Part shown: positions 1 to 13,888 of the stretch, piece by piece
Numbering within the stretch: position 1 is the first letter of the stretch
Layout: each line of letters opens with the position of its first letter
NCBI GenBank assembly: GCA_025094145.1
Contig: JALLLS010000141.1
Coordinates: 1 to 47,030 of the forward strand
Length of the DNA stretch: 47,030 nucleotides
Origin: Spinellus fusiger
Lineage: Eukaryota > Mucoromycota > Mucoromycetes > Mucorales > Phycomycetaceae
Reading direction: 5' to 3'
Notes under the pieces: generated by a model
Database searches by the model: none
The model's input: the letters and a program-made list of their open reading frames with translations, nothing else
What the model was told of the DNA's origin: nothing
Translations under genes and position numbers: made by a program

Positions 1-3000
1 GTTTGTTGAGTTCTTCTCTGCAACTAAACTTTATATTACTTATAAGCAAGTATTTATGGAGATGTCCAATCATAGAAAGGCATTTGTGTGAGTAGAAGAA
101 TGAAGCAGACTACTAATTAAAGGACTTTCACACAATGGTAGTGCTTGGTTGTAATGGCATACAGTCAGTCAGTCATTGTACCTCAAAGTGTAGTTTATTC
201 ATCACCTTTTTGTTTTTACAGTAACACGGGCTAAAACAAAAAGACGATACAGTTTCTTACCGGCTCTCTTCCGAAGCCTGTCAAACCTAGGGTTAAAACA
301 AAATAAAGAAAAATAGGTAACTGACTCACATTACCAAATAGTCCATAGTATTACCAGGCTAGCATAACATTTATGGTAAAAAGTGCACTGTAATAGCTTG
401 CAGGAATAACAATAAAAATAATTCAAAGTTAATCTAACAAATTACTTTGCAATAGATTTTCTGGTACTTCTTTTCATAGGGGCTCCATCAACAAATAGAC
501 ATGCACACACATCTACACACACAGAAATTAATAATAAGAAGAAAAAAAAAAGTTGTATATTTTTGTGTAGCTGCGAGTAGCGAGTGTGTTTTCAGTGGAC
601 TAGATACTATTTCTTGTTTATCTCAAGGAGAAAATATTTGTCATCAAAACGTAGACATGAACGAGTCAACAACCTCACTAAAACAAAAGAACGAATGAAT
701 TAAACCAATAAGTTTATTCAAAAATGTCACTTTGCCAAATAAAACATTGACACCATGAAAGTATGGAGACTTTATCATATGCATGGCAGCCCTTGGTGCA
801 ACATCAACTCGTGCATTATGGGGAGCCATGCATTACAACTCAGTCGAATGGTATCAGGTATCAACCGCAACACTGGCATGTAGAGATAACATCCATGTAC
901 GCTGCCTATCTTTCAATGTGCATTTAGAACAATTGATCTCGATAGACCCATTTTCTCAGTTTAGGCTAATGCTTGAAGCAAGATTGATATAGAAATCAAT
1001 TGATATTAGAACTGAGATAAGTGCTTTACTGCCTTATCACTCGTATGGATAGATTGCAGCAACTATACCACACGCCTTTCTGTATGACACTTAAAGTCCA
1101 GGTCTAGGTTAAATAGTAACTTTTTAAACAGCAACAGCAACAGTAATAATAGAAGGAAAAAAAGAAATAGCTAAAAAGTCAGAAAACATGGGAAATAAAA
1201 TAAAAGATGTGCCGCTGCATCTATTACGCTTCTGTGAAAGAGAGTAACGACAAGTAGATTGAATTGATGTCTGAATGGCTATTATCATTATTTTATCACT
1301 AGAAGTACTAAGCAAAATAGTGTTGGCAGCATGACAAGGGTGTATGATTTACAGTTGTGTGCGATTGAAATTGGAACATGCATACTAAAGTAATATAAAC
1401 ACTATTTACATGAAAGAGGAAGAGAAAATACCTAAAAATACATTTCTCATAAAAAATACATTGTTTAAAGAAAATAGTAAAAAGGAGAAGTATAATTATT
1501 GTAGAAAACAATATCTGTCTTGGTTTGATCCTCTACTTTAAGCTATTGCAGTTGGATGCTTTATTAAGGCTATACATCGATAGACCTATTTATCAGTGAT
1601 GACTACTGAAAAAACAGATTCAGGTTTTGTCTTTGACTGATGCAGGACACAGAACTATTTGTTCTCTATTTTAGTTTTTTTTTCTTTGTTGGGTTCCTGG
1701 TGACTATTTTTAAGGACCATTTTTTACTATAAGTAGCTGTTTAAGCTATCTTTAGGAGAGTGGACCGACCTAATTTGAATCTAGGCATGTAGGTTGAATG
1801 TAAGGACCGTGAAATAATGAATTGTTTGTTAGGACTATTCAGATGGTGAGAGGTGGTATTATTCTTAATAAATATAAAATACTCTGTTTTGTTAAGAAAT
1901 AAGGTCACCAGACTGTTTTGTTTTGTTAATGAATAATAGAATATACCCTAGATACATATATCTTCTTGTGTTTATACTCTATTGTTACATAGCATTGAAT
2001 TGCTGGTAATTTGAATGGACAGACACAACTGCATATACAGGTCTGTTCTATATTCTCATGTGATTAAGAGTTTTCTTTCTTTCTTATTTTGTAATCTAGA
2101 TGTGTGTACGTGTATGTGTGGGTATGTCAAGGATAGTTAAATATTTTGATCTGTACCTACGTTTGATGTATCCTGGTAAGCCAATGGTCTGCCCCTATGT
2201 ATAGATTTTTTATACTGTATTCTTCAATCACTATTTTTACATGACATACCTCTGGAATTTTATCTCTACTAAAAAAACAATTCCTTATATAACTCACAAA
2301 CAGTATTATAATATATGAAGCATTAGTCCAAGTATACTCTTTTGCTATGTGTGTTCCCTGCAAGCCGAAAATGAAATTCTAAGATTACACACACATACAG
2401 ATATACACACATACACACATACATACACACATACACACATACATACACACATACACACCCTGACAGCACTGATGCTAATACTTTTTATGCTACTATACAT
2501 CTGACGAGTATGAAGACTAAAATAAGATAAAATAATGAAAAGCTATGTTAGATGGTTTTTTTTCTTTTTTTTCTTCCCTGAGATCAGATGTTACTCATTC
2601 CAACCGAAAGTTTATTCACGGACTATAAAAAAAAAGAAACAAGTAAATTCTTCTGTTTTGTTATTCTTATTTTCTCTCTTGACAGACAATGGAATTTGGG
2701 AAAAAGTTTTGTTATTTTTTAGGGAATTTCAAAAGTTTAAAATCACAAATAATTAGCAAGTTCAATTCATAAGGATACTTAGGATAGAGATTTACAGCTG
2801 CTATTAAAGTCTATGCCACAGCATCTATTGTTGGATACTATATAAAATTAAAAATATGTATTGGAATAAAGACTTTACCATATAGCTTGGGAGTCAAATA
2901 GCAAATGAAACATATTAATTTCTGTAATACTCTTTGATGATAAAAACGTGTAGATTAAATAAATTAAATCACTCATCAGCAATAAAGGCTGACTGGCTGG

Positions 3001-5614
3001 CTGACGGTGCAATAAAAAAAAACCTTTATTTTTACTCGTTATGCCCATCCGCAAAGTAAGAAATAAAGGAACAGTTGTCTTACGCAGAAAAAAAGCCCGC
3101 AGAAATTGGGTCGAAAACTAACTTTAACATTAAGATTTTTAAGTTTGAGGATCGTTATAATGGATTTTAATTACCATTTCACGAGTTTTTACTGCTGAAA
3201 TCAATCAATGAGCCTGATGAGCAGCCTTTTGATACCTACTGCATCATTATTTTGTCAAGAAAAATAGAATAGTTCAAAGATATACTTTTCAAGGGGTTGA
3301 GACTGTTAAGACATACAATAGTTTAGGTACTCCCTATATGTCACCCGTGGTGATTTGGAAATAAAGCGTGTTAGTAATATGCTTACAATAAGCAGTTTAG
3401 TCGGAACTTTGAGGAAGCTTATAACTCTTTTCTATTCATTAAGTACTTTTTTATGAAAAAGATGTTATCTTTAATAACGAATGGAAAAAATGAATTGATG
3501 TTAGTATCCATGTACCCGTTTCTTGTCATGACGGTTTTTGTTACAATATAATTTAGTTTGAAATTTAGATTTTGACATGTTAGTAAAATTGGTATTACTA
3601 TTACTATTGCCATACATACTACTATTATTGATGGTATAGCAATCATTTCTAAATCTTATGCTTTGTATTTGTTTCTAACGGGGAATATTATATGAAAAGT
3701 AAAAATAATCACCATTTGACTTTTAGCTCTATCTAGACAAAATAGGGAAGATATATGGTGTCTTTTATTAGGGAGGTTGGTACTTTATACAAACAAATAA
3801 CCTATAGACACTCTGTTATTGATCTATGTAAACCAATGGTTTGATGCCACCTATAACAAATAGTGAGAAAGACAAGAAAGCAATAGAATAGTTCTGGCTT
3901 GGTGACACGTGCATAGAACTTTCTTCCGGTGAAAGCCAATGCTAACAGTAGGTGACTTTATTACTTTCTTTGTCTTGCATCTGCCATATTACATTTCTAT
4001 TCATGTCATTTTATCAAATGTCTTACAGTCTTTATTACATTTGTTTAACATTGGTATTAATAAGGCTGTTTATTTATTTTTATTGTTTTCTAAAAACTCA
4101 GTCTTTATAACTTAATATCTAATTAGCATAAACTAAGAACATTAGAGCCTTTAGATCTCTCCTATACATTCATACCTCTAGTAAATTAGTATCCGGACTT
4201 TGTATTTGACTAGCAAAAATACATTCTCTCAATAAATAAGAAAATATAGTCCTTTTAACACCATCCGATCAAACGGGATCACAAAATACCAGACTAAGAA
4301 AATAGAGTTATACAAAAAAGGTGACTCTAGATGCTACACCACAGTGCTACTTAATATGTACGAGGCATGAACTCTATAATGTTCATATTAGGGCACAACT
4401 GTCATTTCACCGTATCACCCGATTTTCTTTCAAAAGTGCCCTACTCCGCCAGTTAGAATTGATTGCCAGTCTCATATACTCAGTATAGTCAAGCTTCATA
4501 TGAGTTATCTTCTCTTAATGCATGAATTGATGAGCAGAAAGTCACTTTAGATATAGTAAATAGCATATTATATACTGAATCTGTTGAAAACTCAATTCAT
4601 ACAAGATCAAATAAGATGTTCGGTGCATATGTGAATGGAAACATGGGTTTAAATAGAGTAGTGTGATGTACCTGAGAATGCTAATGAAGTAGAGATAATG
4701 GCCAGCTCATGCCGGTTTTATACAATTTATGCGATCATGTATCACTGTACTTTCAACTGTTTCATGTCAAACTAATGTATTTCAAACTATTCTCAAAGTC
4801 ATACATTGCGCTATAATCTTCCTGTATGATTCAGTAAAAGAGCTATGTCTGGCCTGCGAACTATAACAAGTGGTTTATAGCACTAACTATTACCTAATCA
4901 AATAGCATAGTTGTTATAATAGCATTACAAGTAGCTCTACTATAGCCACCGTAGTATAATGAAAGTAAGTTTACACAAGACTGAAGAGATGTAAACAGTT
5001 GATAGATGTAATATTCTACAACTTTCATTATTACAAGAGATTTGAATGACTAAAAAGGGACGAGTACTGTCTTGTATTTTATCTTGTTTTTCAGGTGTGG
5101 AATGTACTGTGTTGAGAATAAAGAATAAGTTCTATTCTATTATCCTTGGAGCCAAGGTTCTGATTTTCTTATTCAGTATTTAGCTCACTTTCCAACCTGC
5201 AAAAAGTTACAGATCTTCTTGATAGCAAAAGATAAATAAAGCGAGATATCAATTGTTTTCTTCTAAACCTTATTGTGTACAAAGTAAGTAACAATAGCAT
5301 TAAACTAACCCCGCATGTTGAACTCGGGTCGGACACATTTTTTCCAATACTATTAGAGGCTATGAAAAAACCCAGTCCTTTCTCCGAAGCAGTGACAGCC
5401 TAGTAGATAATCTTATCTCTCCAAGGAACACAAAAATAAAGGATATGTATAGGCACACATTTGCTTATATTTAACCGGGTCATAGTCATAACTCATGATC
5501 AAACACAATATGAATAGAGTTACTATTAAAAATAAGCCTATATTTAATAACATGAATAAACATAACCTCTATGAAGGGGTATAAAGTTGGTAGTATCTTG
5601 GTATAATCTTACTA
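1..5614. other. AT-rich gene-free region
   Basis: No convincing gene is seen. All open frames are short (under about 76 codons), AT-driven and lack recognisable motifs or plausible exon chains. The stretch contains a CA/ACAT-rich microsatellite near 2385-2458 and many A/T runs. A short hairpin (CCTTGG-AG-CCAAGG) lies near 5149. It is probably intergenic or decayed repeat DNA. Confidence 0.6.
2385..2458. repeat. ACAC/ACAT microsatellite
   Basis: An imperfect simple repeat of ACACAC and ACATAC units runs for about 70 bp inside the gene-free region. No function is indicated. Confidence 0.85.
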
Positions 5615-6833
5615 CACACCCAAAGATTTTTTTAGTTTTTAAGCGGTAATATCTCCTTTCTTTTACGTAAAAGAAAAACCTCACCTTTTATGGAACGGTA
5701 TTTAAAATAAAAAGGTCTGCGGGTATCCAGATATTTGTTTCTTTTTGTAGATACCTCAATATCAAATTATATTGTCAATAGGATATATTGTTTATGAGTA
5801 AAATTGCTTATTATAATATTATAGCCAATGATATATTATGACTGTAGCTACTACCTTAGTACATTCCCTCAGCAATAGAATCTATACCCTAAAGGTCTTG
5901 TGCTTTATTCTTGAGAGATAGATAAATATGATCAGGAGTATACCCTAGACAGTATAGACAGTATAAAGGACCACCTGAGGCTAACTTGAGAAGAGTCTTT
6001 ACTTGCCTAATAACAATACAATGAGTGTCTTGTGGAATACAATGAGCTCAAGCCCAGATGAAGACACTGCTTACCTTTTCATCTCTAAAACAGTCTTTGG
6101 TAGTGCCTAAAACTTCCTTTTATTGTTTCTCTTTGTTAATAATGGCACATTACCTTGCTTATTTATGCTCATCTTGACGAGTACTTGGGTGTTAAGTTGT
6201 ATGGGCAGTGTAAGAAATAACAAAAGGAGGGGAGTATCAAAACAAATAATATTTCATCTATTATTCTAGTTATTTATTACACTTTAGCCTACAATTCTCT
6301 ATAGTCTACAAGTCAAACAATTTACACTCTATTTATCTTGAGCCTAAAGTCCAATATTAGAAACAATGCTTTGTTATCATTAAGCACCACTGTTAATACC
6401 AGTTACAATAAGATAATTGAGGTGATTATAGATAGTGAGTCAATAAATGAATACACTGTTCTCAATGTAAGTTTGGTTCTATTTTATGGACAATGACCAC
6501 TAGAGTTAATTCCGTGTGTTCTATAATACATCTTTCTTAAACATTGTTATGCTGCAAATACTGTGGGCTTATAGTTAACACATTATGTTAAACAATAAAT
6601 GCAGTGACTGAGTTGTAATTTTGGGGTAATTCTGGATCTATTTTTTGTCTTTACAGCCAATTCTATACTTTTTAATTGCAAAGTCAATAGCCATTGCTAA
6701 AATAGGCAGGTAAAGTTTGAAATAGCCCATTTAGACAGCGAAAAAGCATTTTAAAACATATTAGCCAATCATAAGTGTATTTAAATTTTATTCTCAGGAA
6801 TTTCCTTATATATTCCAAAAATCTTTGGGTGTG
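5615..6833. mobile_element. Non-autonomous TIR element, copy 1 (about 1.2 kb)
   Basis: The two ends are perfect 17-bp terminal inverted repeats: CACACCCAAAGATTTTT at 5615, and its reverse complement ending at 6833. Each end is flanked by TA (5613-5614 and 6834-6835), as expected for a Tc1/mariner-type TA target duplication. The 1219 bp interior is AT-rich with no coding capacity, so this is a MITE-like passenger that would need a transposase in trans. Internal blocks recur in inverted order at 21034-21798 and near 15177-15426, which makes it a small family. Known: TA duplications typify the IS630-Tc1-mariner superfamily. Inferred: which transposase mobilised it; the Tc1-like copies here have different ends (CAGTC...). 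Confidence 0.8.
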
Positions 6834-9800
6834 TAGACTGGAATAGGTGTGAATATGGAACAGACAATAAGAAAGGCTATTGTTTCTGCCAAATATATTA
6901 GTTACTGAATGAATAAATTTTGTTCCGAGTTCTCTTTTTTATAGAGTTCATAAATATATTCCGTTAATCAAAAGAATACTATAGGTTGCATCAAACACCT
7001 TTAATGTGTCTTAAATCATAAGGATGTGTGTCTTAGTTATGCTTCTTAATATCCAATAATTAGATATTGACCTTCTGTTAGCTTGGAAACAATTATATTT
7101 TAAGGTTTCAAGTACTTTTATTATCAGCGTTGGTTGAAGATGCCGAGTATTGGCTAATACAGTGGTAATACATAACATTAGCTAATGTGTAGCCAATAGA
7201 GAGAAAAAAACATAATAATGATTGCACTACTATTTCGTCTTTTTTCTCAGCTTAAATAAAGTGACCGACAAGAATTGTAACCTTTCAGATTTAAGACTCT
7301 TTTCTAGTTAATAGATATGCACTAAGGGGCATACAATTTATCAAATATTTGAGCAATTAAGTCAATCTTATTGTAAAATACTCTCTTCTCTATAGATGGA
7401 AGGTTGGAAGTCTTTATCAGAGAAATCCACAAAGCTATAGTCCTAAAAACATAATGTACAAATAGAAATAGAAAAATTATCTTAGCCCATTATCTTATGT
7501 TAGTGTGAGTATTCTATGTTTTTGCTAAGAAAACTGCATGTGATTTATCTTTTTTATTTTTATTTTTTATTTTAAAAATAATAATCTGTCAGTTAACATT
7601 GTGCTCTTGTCTAACCTAAACAACCTCCGTGAACTACTGTTTATGATACTTACTTTTATGTTTTCTATCTGCATATAAAATAGAGTTGAACAAGTAGCTA
7701 TATCTAAAGAGTGCTTATCTAGACATTCATTCATCAATTTAGAATATCATCACGGATAAACAAGTACAATCTTCTCTACAATATAAAAAAGCACTATGTT
7801 AGATAAGGAAACATGTCGGTATCTCCACAAAATTCTTTCAAAAATAGTCTTAGCTTTTATTTATTTGAAAATAATACTGTTAAAGAGAATAATAAGAAAA
7901 GAGCCGCGTCTTTACCCAAGAAAAAACGATGCACGAATAGCACGGTTCTTTATTATTATCGTTTAGACACGACAGCTATTTCATTTATCTTCAGAATAAA
8001 TCTTGTATCACCTTGTAAACAAGAGAAGTAATGTTGACGTATTTACTTACACCCTCATTGTACACATATAAACTTTAAATGACATTGGTTAAACTAAGAT
8101 GGCAGTTACATTTAATATCAGCAACACTAATGTATTTCATATCTTGAGGAAATACAGGAGAAATACTCTGTTCCTCAGAGCAAGAGAAGGTAGGCCAAGG
8201 CATTTCTTTTTGAATATAACAAATAATAAACAAATGCCTTGTGAAATATTGTGTAATTTATTCTGAGCAATAAAGGTTATCAAAAAGGAAATAGGGACCA
8301 GAACTTCGAGACCTATTCTTTTTTATTTATTTTTATTTTTAAAAAATAAAGGCTAAAACTGACGTTTTTTCATGCATAATAGTTAAGAAAGACATCAGTA
8401 AATTTGATTCAGACACGTGAGTTCTAATAAGGTGTAGGATGTGGGACTTCTTTTCCTTTTCCTTTTCTTTTTGGTAAAATTATAAAGTAATTATTTACAG
8501 TTAATTGCCAATGTCAACTTGGAAAAATATATTGATAGATGGGAGAAAATATACTATAAAGTATTCATTATTTCTAAACTGATTATGGTGGTGGTGCATG
8601 TTTTTGAAGAAAATACTATTAGATGCTATGTTAGTAAAATTATCAGACATATTAAGGAGAATAAGAGCATGGCTATAACAAAGAAAAATAGCAGGAGATA
8701 AAATGCCTATAGTCTTATTACAAAGGTATGCCTGAGATAAAAACTTCATGACAAACACCAAGAGTTGCAATACAAATGATCAATCATTTTCACTTAATGC
8801 ATCTATATTTATTAAAGTACTTTCAGCAAAGATACTTTGTTTTTCTTACTTCTGACACTATACTAGACTTGTTTTCTATCTATTCATTTGCAAGTGTTTT
8901 ATATGTATACCGCCCATGTTTCTCTAAGCTCTCATAGGATGGCTACAGTTTTCCATAAGTGTCTGATATGCATCACACAAAAATAAAATACATTAAGATG
9001 TACCAGCCTTATGTGTGATAATACCTACTAGTAATAATAAATGTTAGAGTGTGTAGAAGCGTTCAAGGCTCACTTCCTTTACTGTAGTGCATATAAAATG
9101 TTTGTTTGTTTTTTTTCCATTAATATGGAGAGCTATGGGGTTATACAACAATTTAACCTTTAATATTAACCTTTATTTTTCTCTTTCTCTTGCGACCATT
9201 TAATAAAAGTGAATTCTTTCTATTTCTAAGCAAAAAAAAGCCTAATTTCCTGTGTCCTGTATTCCTTTGCTGACATCCATTCTCTTTAGAAACCTTGCTT
9301 AATCTACCAATCAATTTCCTATTGTATCTACTCTCAAAGCTTTTTTTCATTGCACTCATTCTTTCTCTCTGTGTTTGAAACTATGTCTCTATCTATCCCA
9401 TATCTTCTCTCATTTCCGTATTCTACTGAGCAGGCTCCAAGACGAATGCTCAGCAACTACCAAATAATACAAGTGGCTAAAAGGCTATTCAAAGATAAAC
9501 ATTTCATCTTTACTAGACCTAAACTTTGTTAGTGCTTCGGATTAATGACCTATAGTTTAGAAAAACAACCTGTTGTCTAGATTTCTCTGGGCCCTAAAAG
9601 ACATATATCAATAAGACTTGACATGTAAAGAAGTTGACGATATTGACATCTCTTTGGCGCTCTTTCAAAAGAAAACAACTGTGAGTGTGGTGCCTTTACA
9701 GTTAAAATGGAAAGGTAAGCCTATCATTAACTTTGAGTGTACATAAACAAGATAAATATTTGTGTAGCATTATCTATTTTACAGTTCATGCTAATATGAT

Positions 9801-10479
9801 TTATGATTTATACATGAGTAAATAATAGTAATAATGATAGCAACAACAACAACAACAACAACATAGAATAGAAAGCTTGGTATTCGGTGGATTAAGAGTT
9901 GCCGCAATAGGAAAATATGTTCCCATCTATTAAGTCCTCAAATCGTGAATTCTGATTTATCCAATTTCCATCCAAGTGTATTTTTTGAGATAACTACTCT
10001 TAGCCAAACGGATGGTCTTTTGACCAACTATATTACTCATTACAGCGTGTAACTGTCTTTTCAAACAAAATAAAAAAGATAAATGTTTTCAGGGCACATA
10101 TTGTTAGGTAGAGTTTGTAAACTGACATGACATTCAGGTAGTTATTCTTGATACTATGTTTACTCTATAGACAAAATTGTATTGCACTAAGTGTAATATT
10201 TTAAGAGTGATTGAATTGCTTCTGTCTCTATGTAATGAGTAGGTTAGATAGTTTACCTTGTCAACAAATATTTCGACATAAGAAATTAACTGTTGAATGT
10301 GTACAGTGTCCAGTGTAAACCATATAATCTTTTTCTTTCGATAAGACTCTTGTTTGGGGAAATACTTATTCTTTGTGATAAAAACATACATTAAAAATAC
10401 ATAGTAGAGACTTCAAAATTGGATAAAGTATAAAAAAGGTCAATAAGATACTATATTCATATTTATTGGGTTGAAACCC
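6834..10479. other. AT-rich gene-free region
   Basis: No supported gene is present. Several 60-90 codon frames occur (for example near 7813, 8501, 9153, 9350 and 10134), but they have skewed composition, no motifs and no exon partners. A short CAA/CAACAA tract lies near 9840-9861. Nothing else stands out. Confidence 0.55.
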
Positions 10480-11530
10480 TTAATATATGGTATCTCCACC
10501 CTTGGCCTCTATTACAGCCCTACATCTACGATGCATGCTAGCAATGAGGGTGTCTGTAGTATCTTTAGAAATATTCTCCCATTCTTCTAACAAGACCCTT
10601 CAAATCTTGGAGGGTGCTTGCTGGGGGTCATCATCTTGCAAACTACTTTGTAAAGTTCTGCTCAAAGATATTCAATTGGGTTGATATCAGGGCTTTGAGA
10701 GAACTACTCCTCCATCGTGACTATGCCTCTTCTCATTCTTCTATCTCCTAGTCTCCTTACTAGTATGACAACCAGCATTGTCTTCTTGAAGAACATAGCC
10801 TACCACTGGATTCAGTACGGAAAGATACTCCAGCTTGGGGTAATGGGCCTTCTCTAAAATATTAGTGTATTTGACACTATTAATGGACTCCTCTACCGTA
10901 ACAGGTCTACCAACACCTTCAACGGCAAAGGAACTCTACATCATCACCCCACCACCACCACCACCAAACTTCATGGTAGGCTTCACATTCTTTGGGAGCA
11001 GCCCCTCCTTCTTCCTACGTACCACCCTGTTGCGGTGGTTGTTGCTCATTAGCTGGAACTTGTACTCATCAGACTAGATGACTGTCTTCCAGTCTTCATC
11101 TGTCCAATGAAGGTAGGTCCTAGTCCAAGTAAGCCTCAACTTCTTGTTTTTAATGATGAGAGAAGGGTTCTTAACAATCCTGAAAGAAGAAAGGCCAATC
11201 CTCTTTATCACTTCGCTAAAAGTGCTCATGCACACTTTGGTGGTCATCTGCTTGCAAAGTTGATCTATTGTCTGAAACGCATCCCTTTCTATCTCACATA
11301 CAATTTCTCTCTCTTGTCTCTCTTAATCTGAATAGGCTTATGTCTAAAGCCTTTTTCTGCTTTGAAACAGTCAGTTTCTCTGTATCTCATCATGATAAGG
11401 CTGACCCTGAGCTTACTAATGTCAAACATAGCTGCAATGTCCACTTGTCTGGTGCCATCTTGGGTGGCCTCATGTACAATGAGTTTACAAGTAAAATCAT
11501 CAATATTCTTCTTTCTTTCTTAATAATAAT
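10480..11530 (-). pseudogene. Tc1-like transposase, heavily decayed
   Basis: Read on the minus strand from about 11530, the sequence resembles a Tc1-family transposase. An N-terminal helix-turn-helix-like stretch (IVHEATQDGTRQ, then AAMFDIS) is followed by SDEYKF at the first catalytic Asp, a glycine-rich GGGGGGVMM block, EDNAGCHTSKE at the second Asp, a degraded NPIE-like region and the C-terminal signature AVIEAKGGDTIY before TAA at 10480-10482. Multiple stops and at least one frameshift break it, so it cannot be expressed as an enzyme. No terminal inverted repeats were found. It lies head to head with the plus-strand transposase starting at 11543, which has a related C-terminus. The product is recognised from motif order only. 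Confidence 0.75.
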
Positions 11531-11542
11531 TCTTTTTCTCTA

Positions 11543-12618
11543 ATGTCTGACTCATCCAACACCATAAACATCTTCACTAAGATCCCCGAGATGCACGGGA
11601 ATTATAACACCCTCTAGAATCGTTCAGCCATTCTCCATGAGGTGCTGAACATGAACAACACTCTGGCCGAGACATCTTGTATGTTTAATGTTCCTCTCAC
11701 CACTGTAGGGGACATTGTGAGACGCTTCAAGAAGACAGGCTTGTTAGTACTTTCTTCCAAGAGTGGCTGACGAAGAAAGTTGGACGACAGGACTCTCCGG
11801 TGGTTGAGAAGAACAGTAGTAAGTGATTCTCATCAGACCAAGAAAGCCATCATGGCAGACATGGCCATCAAGGTTTCAAGACCAACCTTGAAGAATTACC
11901 TCGATGAAATGGGTTTCTATTCATTCAGTTCAGTGGTGGGACTTCTTATTACAAAAAAAACATAGAGTATTGATTCTAGTGGACTCAAGAACATATTAAT
12001 TGAACTCATGAACAGTGGCATGAGATAGTCTGGTCCGATGAGTCTAGAGTGGAACTGATGAGCTATGACAAAGGCGCAAAAGTCATCAAGCAGCCTGGTA
12101 TGGCCTTTGAACCTAAGAATGTCTTGGAAACAAAGAAGTTTGGAGGTGGTGAAGTGATGGTATGGGGCTGTTTCAGTGGGGAGGGTGTTGGGAGATGGAT
12201 CGTAGTGGAGGGTAAGATACACTTCAACAAGCACATCAATGCCTTTGGAGAGGCCTACTGCCATGAACTCGAGTGTGTCTCTCTCCTAAACCCTGGAGTC
12301 AGTTACCCCCTACAAGAGGACAATGCTAGACCCCATATGAGTAAGGAAACTCGTGAATGGAAGGCAATAAAGAGCGTGGAAATTCTTCCTTACTGGCTCT
12401 CAGAAAGCCCCTATCTCAATCCAATTGAGCATCTGTGGGCCCACCTCAAGAAGGTTATCAGGAAGGACAGAAAGGTCCACTGCACCAAACAGAAGTTGGA
12501 GGTGGCTCTGATGTTGAAACAAGATAAAATATCAAAGGCAATAGACACCCTCATTGCCAGCATGGGGCAGAGATGCCAGGCCGTCATTGATGCCAAGGGT
12601 GGCTATAGTGGCTATTAA
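11543..12618 (+). pseudogene. Tc1-like transposase pseudogene
   Basis: This is a degenerate Tc1/mariner transposase. The N-terminal part from ATG 11543 has a helix-turn-helix-like block and the basic motif RRKLDDRTLRWLRR, but carries an in-frame TAG about 25 codons in, a TGA just before RRKLDD and a frameshift near 11930-12030. The catalytic half is well kept: VWSDES (first Asp), GGGEVMVWGCF, QEDNARPH (second Asp) and LNPIEHLW (Glu). Counting gives 35 residues between the second Asp and the Glu, one more than the classic DD34E. It ends with AVIDAKGGYSGY. The element is dead in cis, but it retains the full catalytic triad in its intact 3' frame (12049-12618). No clear inverted repeats flank it. 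Confidence 0.85.
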
Positions 12619-13003
12619 GTGGCCTTGTAATAAAACTTTCTTCTTATCTTATAAACACTCTTTTATGTATCTATTGAAAGTTTTATGTCTTTAGCTAATG
12701 AATTCATGAAGTTATAACACTATTAAGATAAAGTATGAATCCAAAAAGGAAATATGTATATGAAATGGTCGATTACATTTGTTTGATCATTTTATATAAT
12801 ATAATAAGCCCTATCCTTGTCAGTAAGAATACAAAAAAAACTATCCTTGTCAGTATGATCTTTATAAAATATATTCTATTGAGAATAGGTCCACTTCTGA
12901 TAACTATCACTAAATACCTTTGTTCATTTATATAAATCAACTAAAGATAGAAGTGTTGTCTCATTATCATCCCAAGTAATAGTTATTAACAGCCAACAAT
13001 AGT

Positions 13004-13062
13004 AATAAAAAATCATTCATATTTTAAAAGTCTAATATTCAAAATATGAATGATTTTTTATT
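13004..13062. repeat. Perfect 22-bp inverted repeat (hairpin)
   Basis: The arms 13004-13025 and 13041-13062 are exact reverse complements over 22 bp, separated by a 15-bp loop. The arms are AT-rich (core ATCATTCATATTTT). This could be a small foldback element or a transposon-end remnant. No flanking duplication was identified. Confidence 0.8.
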
Positions 13063-13246
13063 CAGCGTCTTTTACGCAGTCATACGTCGCACTGAGAGGT
13101 CTGACTGGGAAAAACATATTGGACACAAGTCACTTTCAGAAAATCAAAATAACAGAAAAAGAAAGAAAACAGAACTAGCAAAAAAATATATAAATATTTA
13201 TAAGAGAAAAGAACATAAAAGTAAAATTATACTAGACTATGACATG

Positions 13247-13354
13247 TCTTCGTTTTCGCGGATGAGGGTGGTGAGGAAGGATAGAGCACGTTCAGTGACG
13301 GTGGAAGAAAGGAAAGGAGAGTTGTGGAAGTGGCTGGCCCAATAACCATGCTAT
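13247..13354 (-). pseudogene. Possible gene remnant / orphan exon
   Basis: The composition here is less AT-rich than the surroundings. On the minus strand a frame reads GYWASHFHNSPF...ERALSFLTTLIRENEDMS and then a stop. A plausible 3' splice site (TATAG) lies just upstream, near 13355-13357. No partner exon was found, and the peptide matches no family I can name. The plus-strand frame from 13046 overlaps it and looks less protein-like. Confidence 0.25.
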
Positions 13355-13888
13355 ATGGCCTGTAGAATTGCTCCATAGACTTGACTGCTAGTCAGAGATC
13401 CTTTGAATATTAGACTACTTACACCTAACTTCTAAATTTACTGATCCATTACCGCTACTACCTTTCTGAAATATTCTCATCCGAACCTTTAAAGGTGTTA
13501 AAAATAACTATAAACGCACTAAATACAGCAATAGAAATTTGAATAAATAAAACATTATACCACTGTCTTTCTCAATTTTGCCTACATTCTGACTTTTCAA
13601 TAAGTCTCCTATACAGTTTACAGCTTGTTTATTATTTAGGAAGGGTATCCAATGAAATCATATCATAGCTTCTCCTTTTCTTCACTGTAGTTTTTGTCAT
13701 AGTCATTTGTTGACTTTTCTATTTTTAACATAAAGTAGAAAAACATAACAAAATAAAACAAAGATGGAAAACCCAAGAGAATCTACAGACTGGTGAGTAT
13801 AAAATAAAGAACATTAATATGAAATAATAAAGGTAAACAAGTATACGGGTTTATTCTCAAGTGATGGCTATAACCTTCTGTTAATATA

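Larger units (their letters stand above)
12619..13888. other. Gene-free spacer with a perfect hairpin
   Basis: This is an AT-rich spacer between Tc1-like copies. It contains a short direct repeat (CTATCCTTGTCAGTA, near 12810 and 12841), the perfect hairpin annotated separately at 13004-13062, and a small GC-richer island near 13240-13356 that may be a gene remnant on the minus strand. No intact gene is supported. Confidence 0.5.

Noticed and set aside
9840..9861. CAACAA tract as a possible CRISPR-like or coding repeat
   Set aside because: Short trinucleotide repeat without spacers; ordinary microsatellite.
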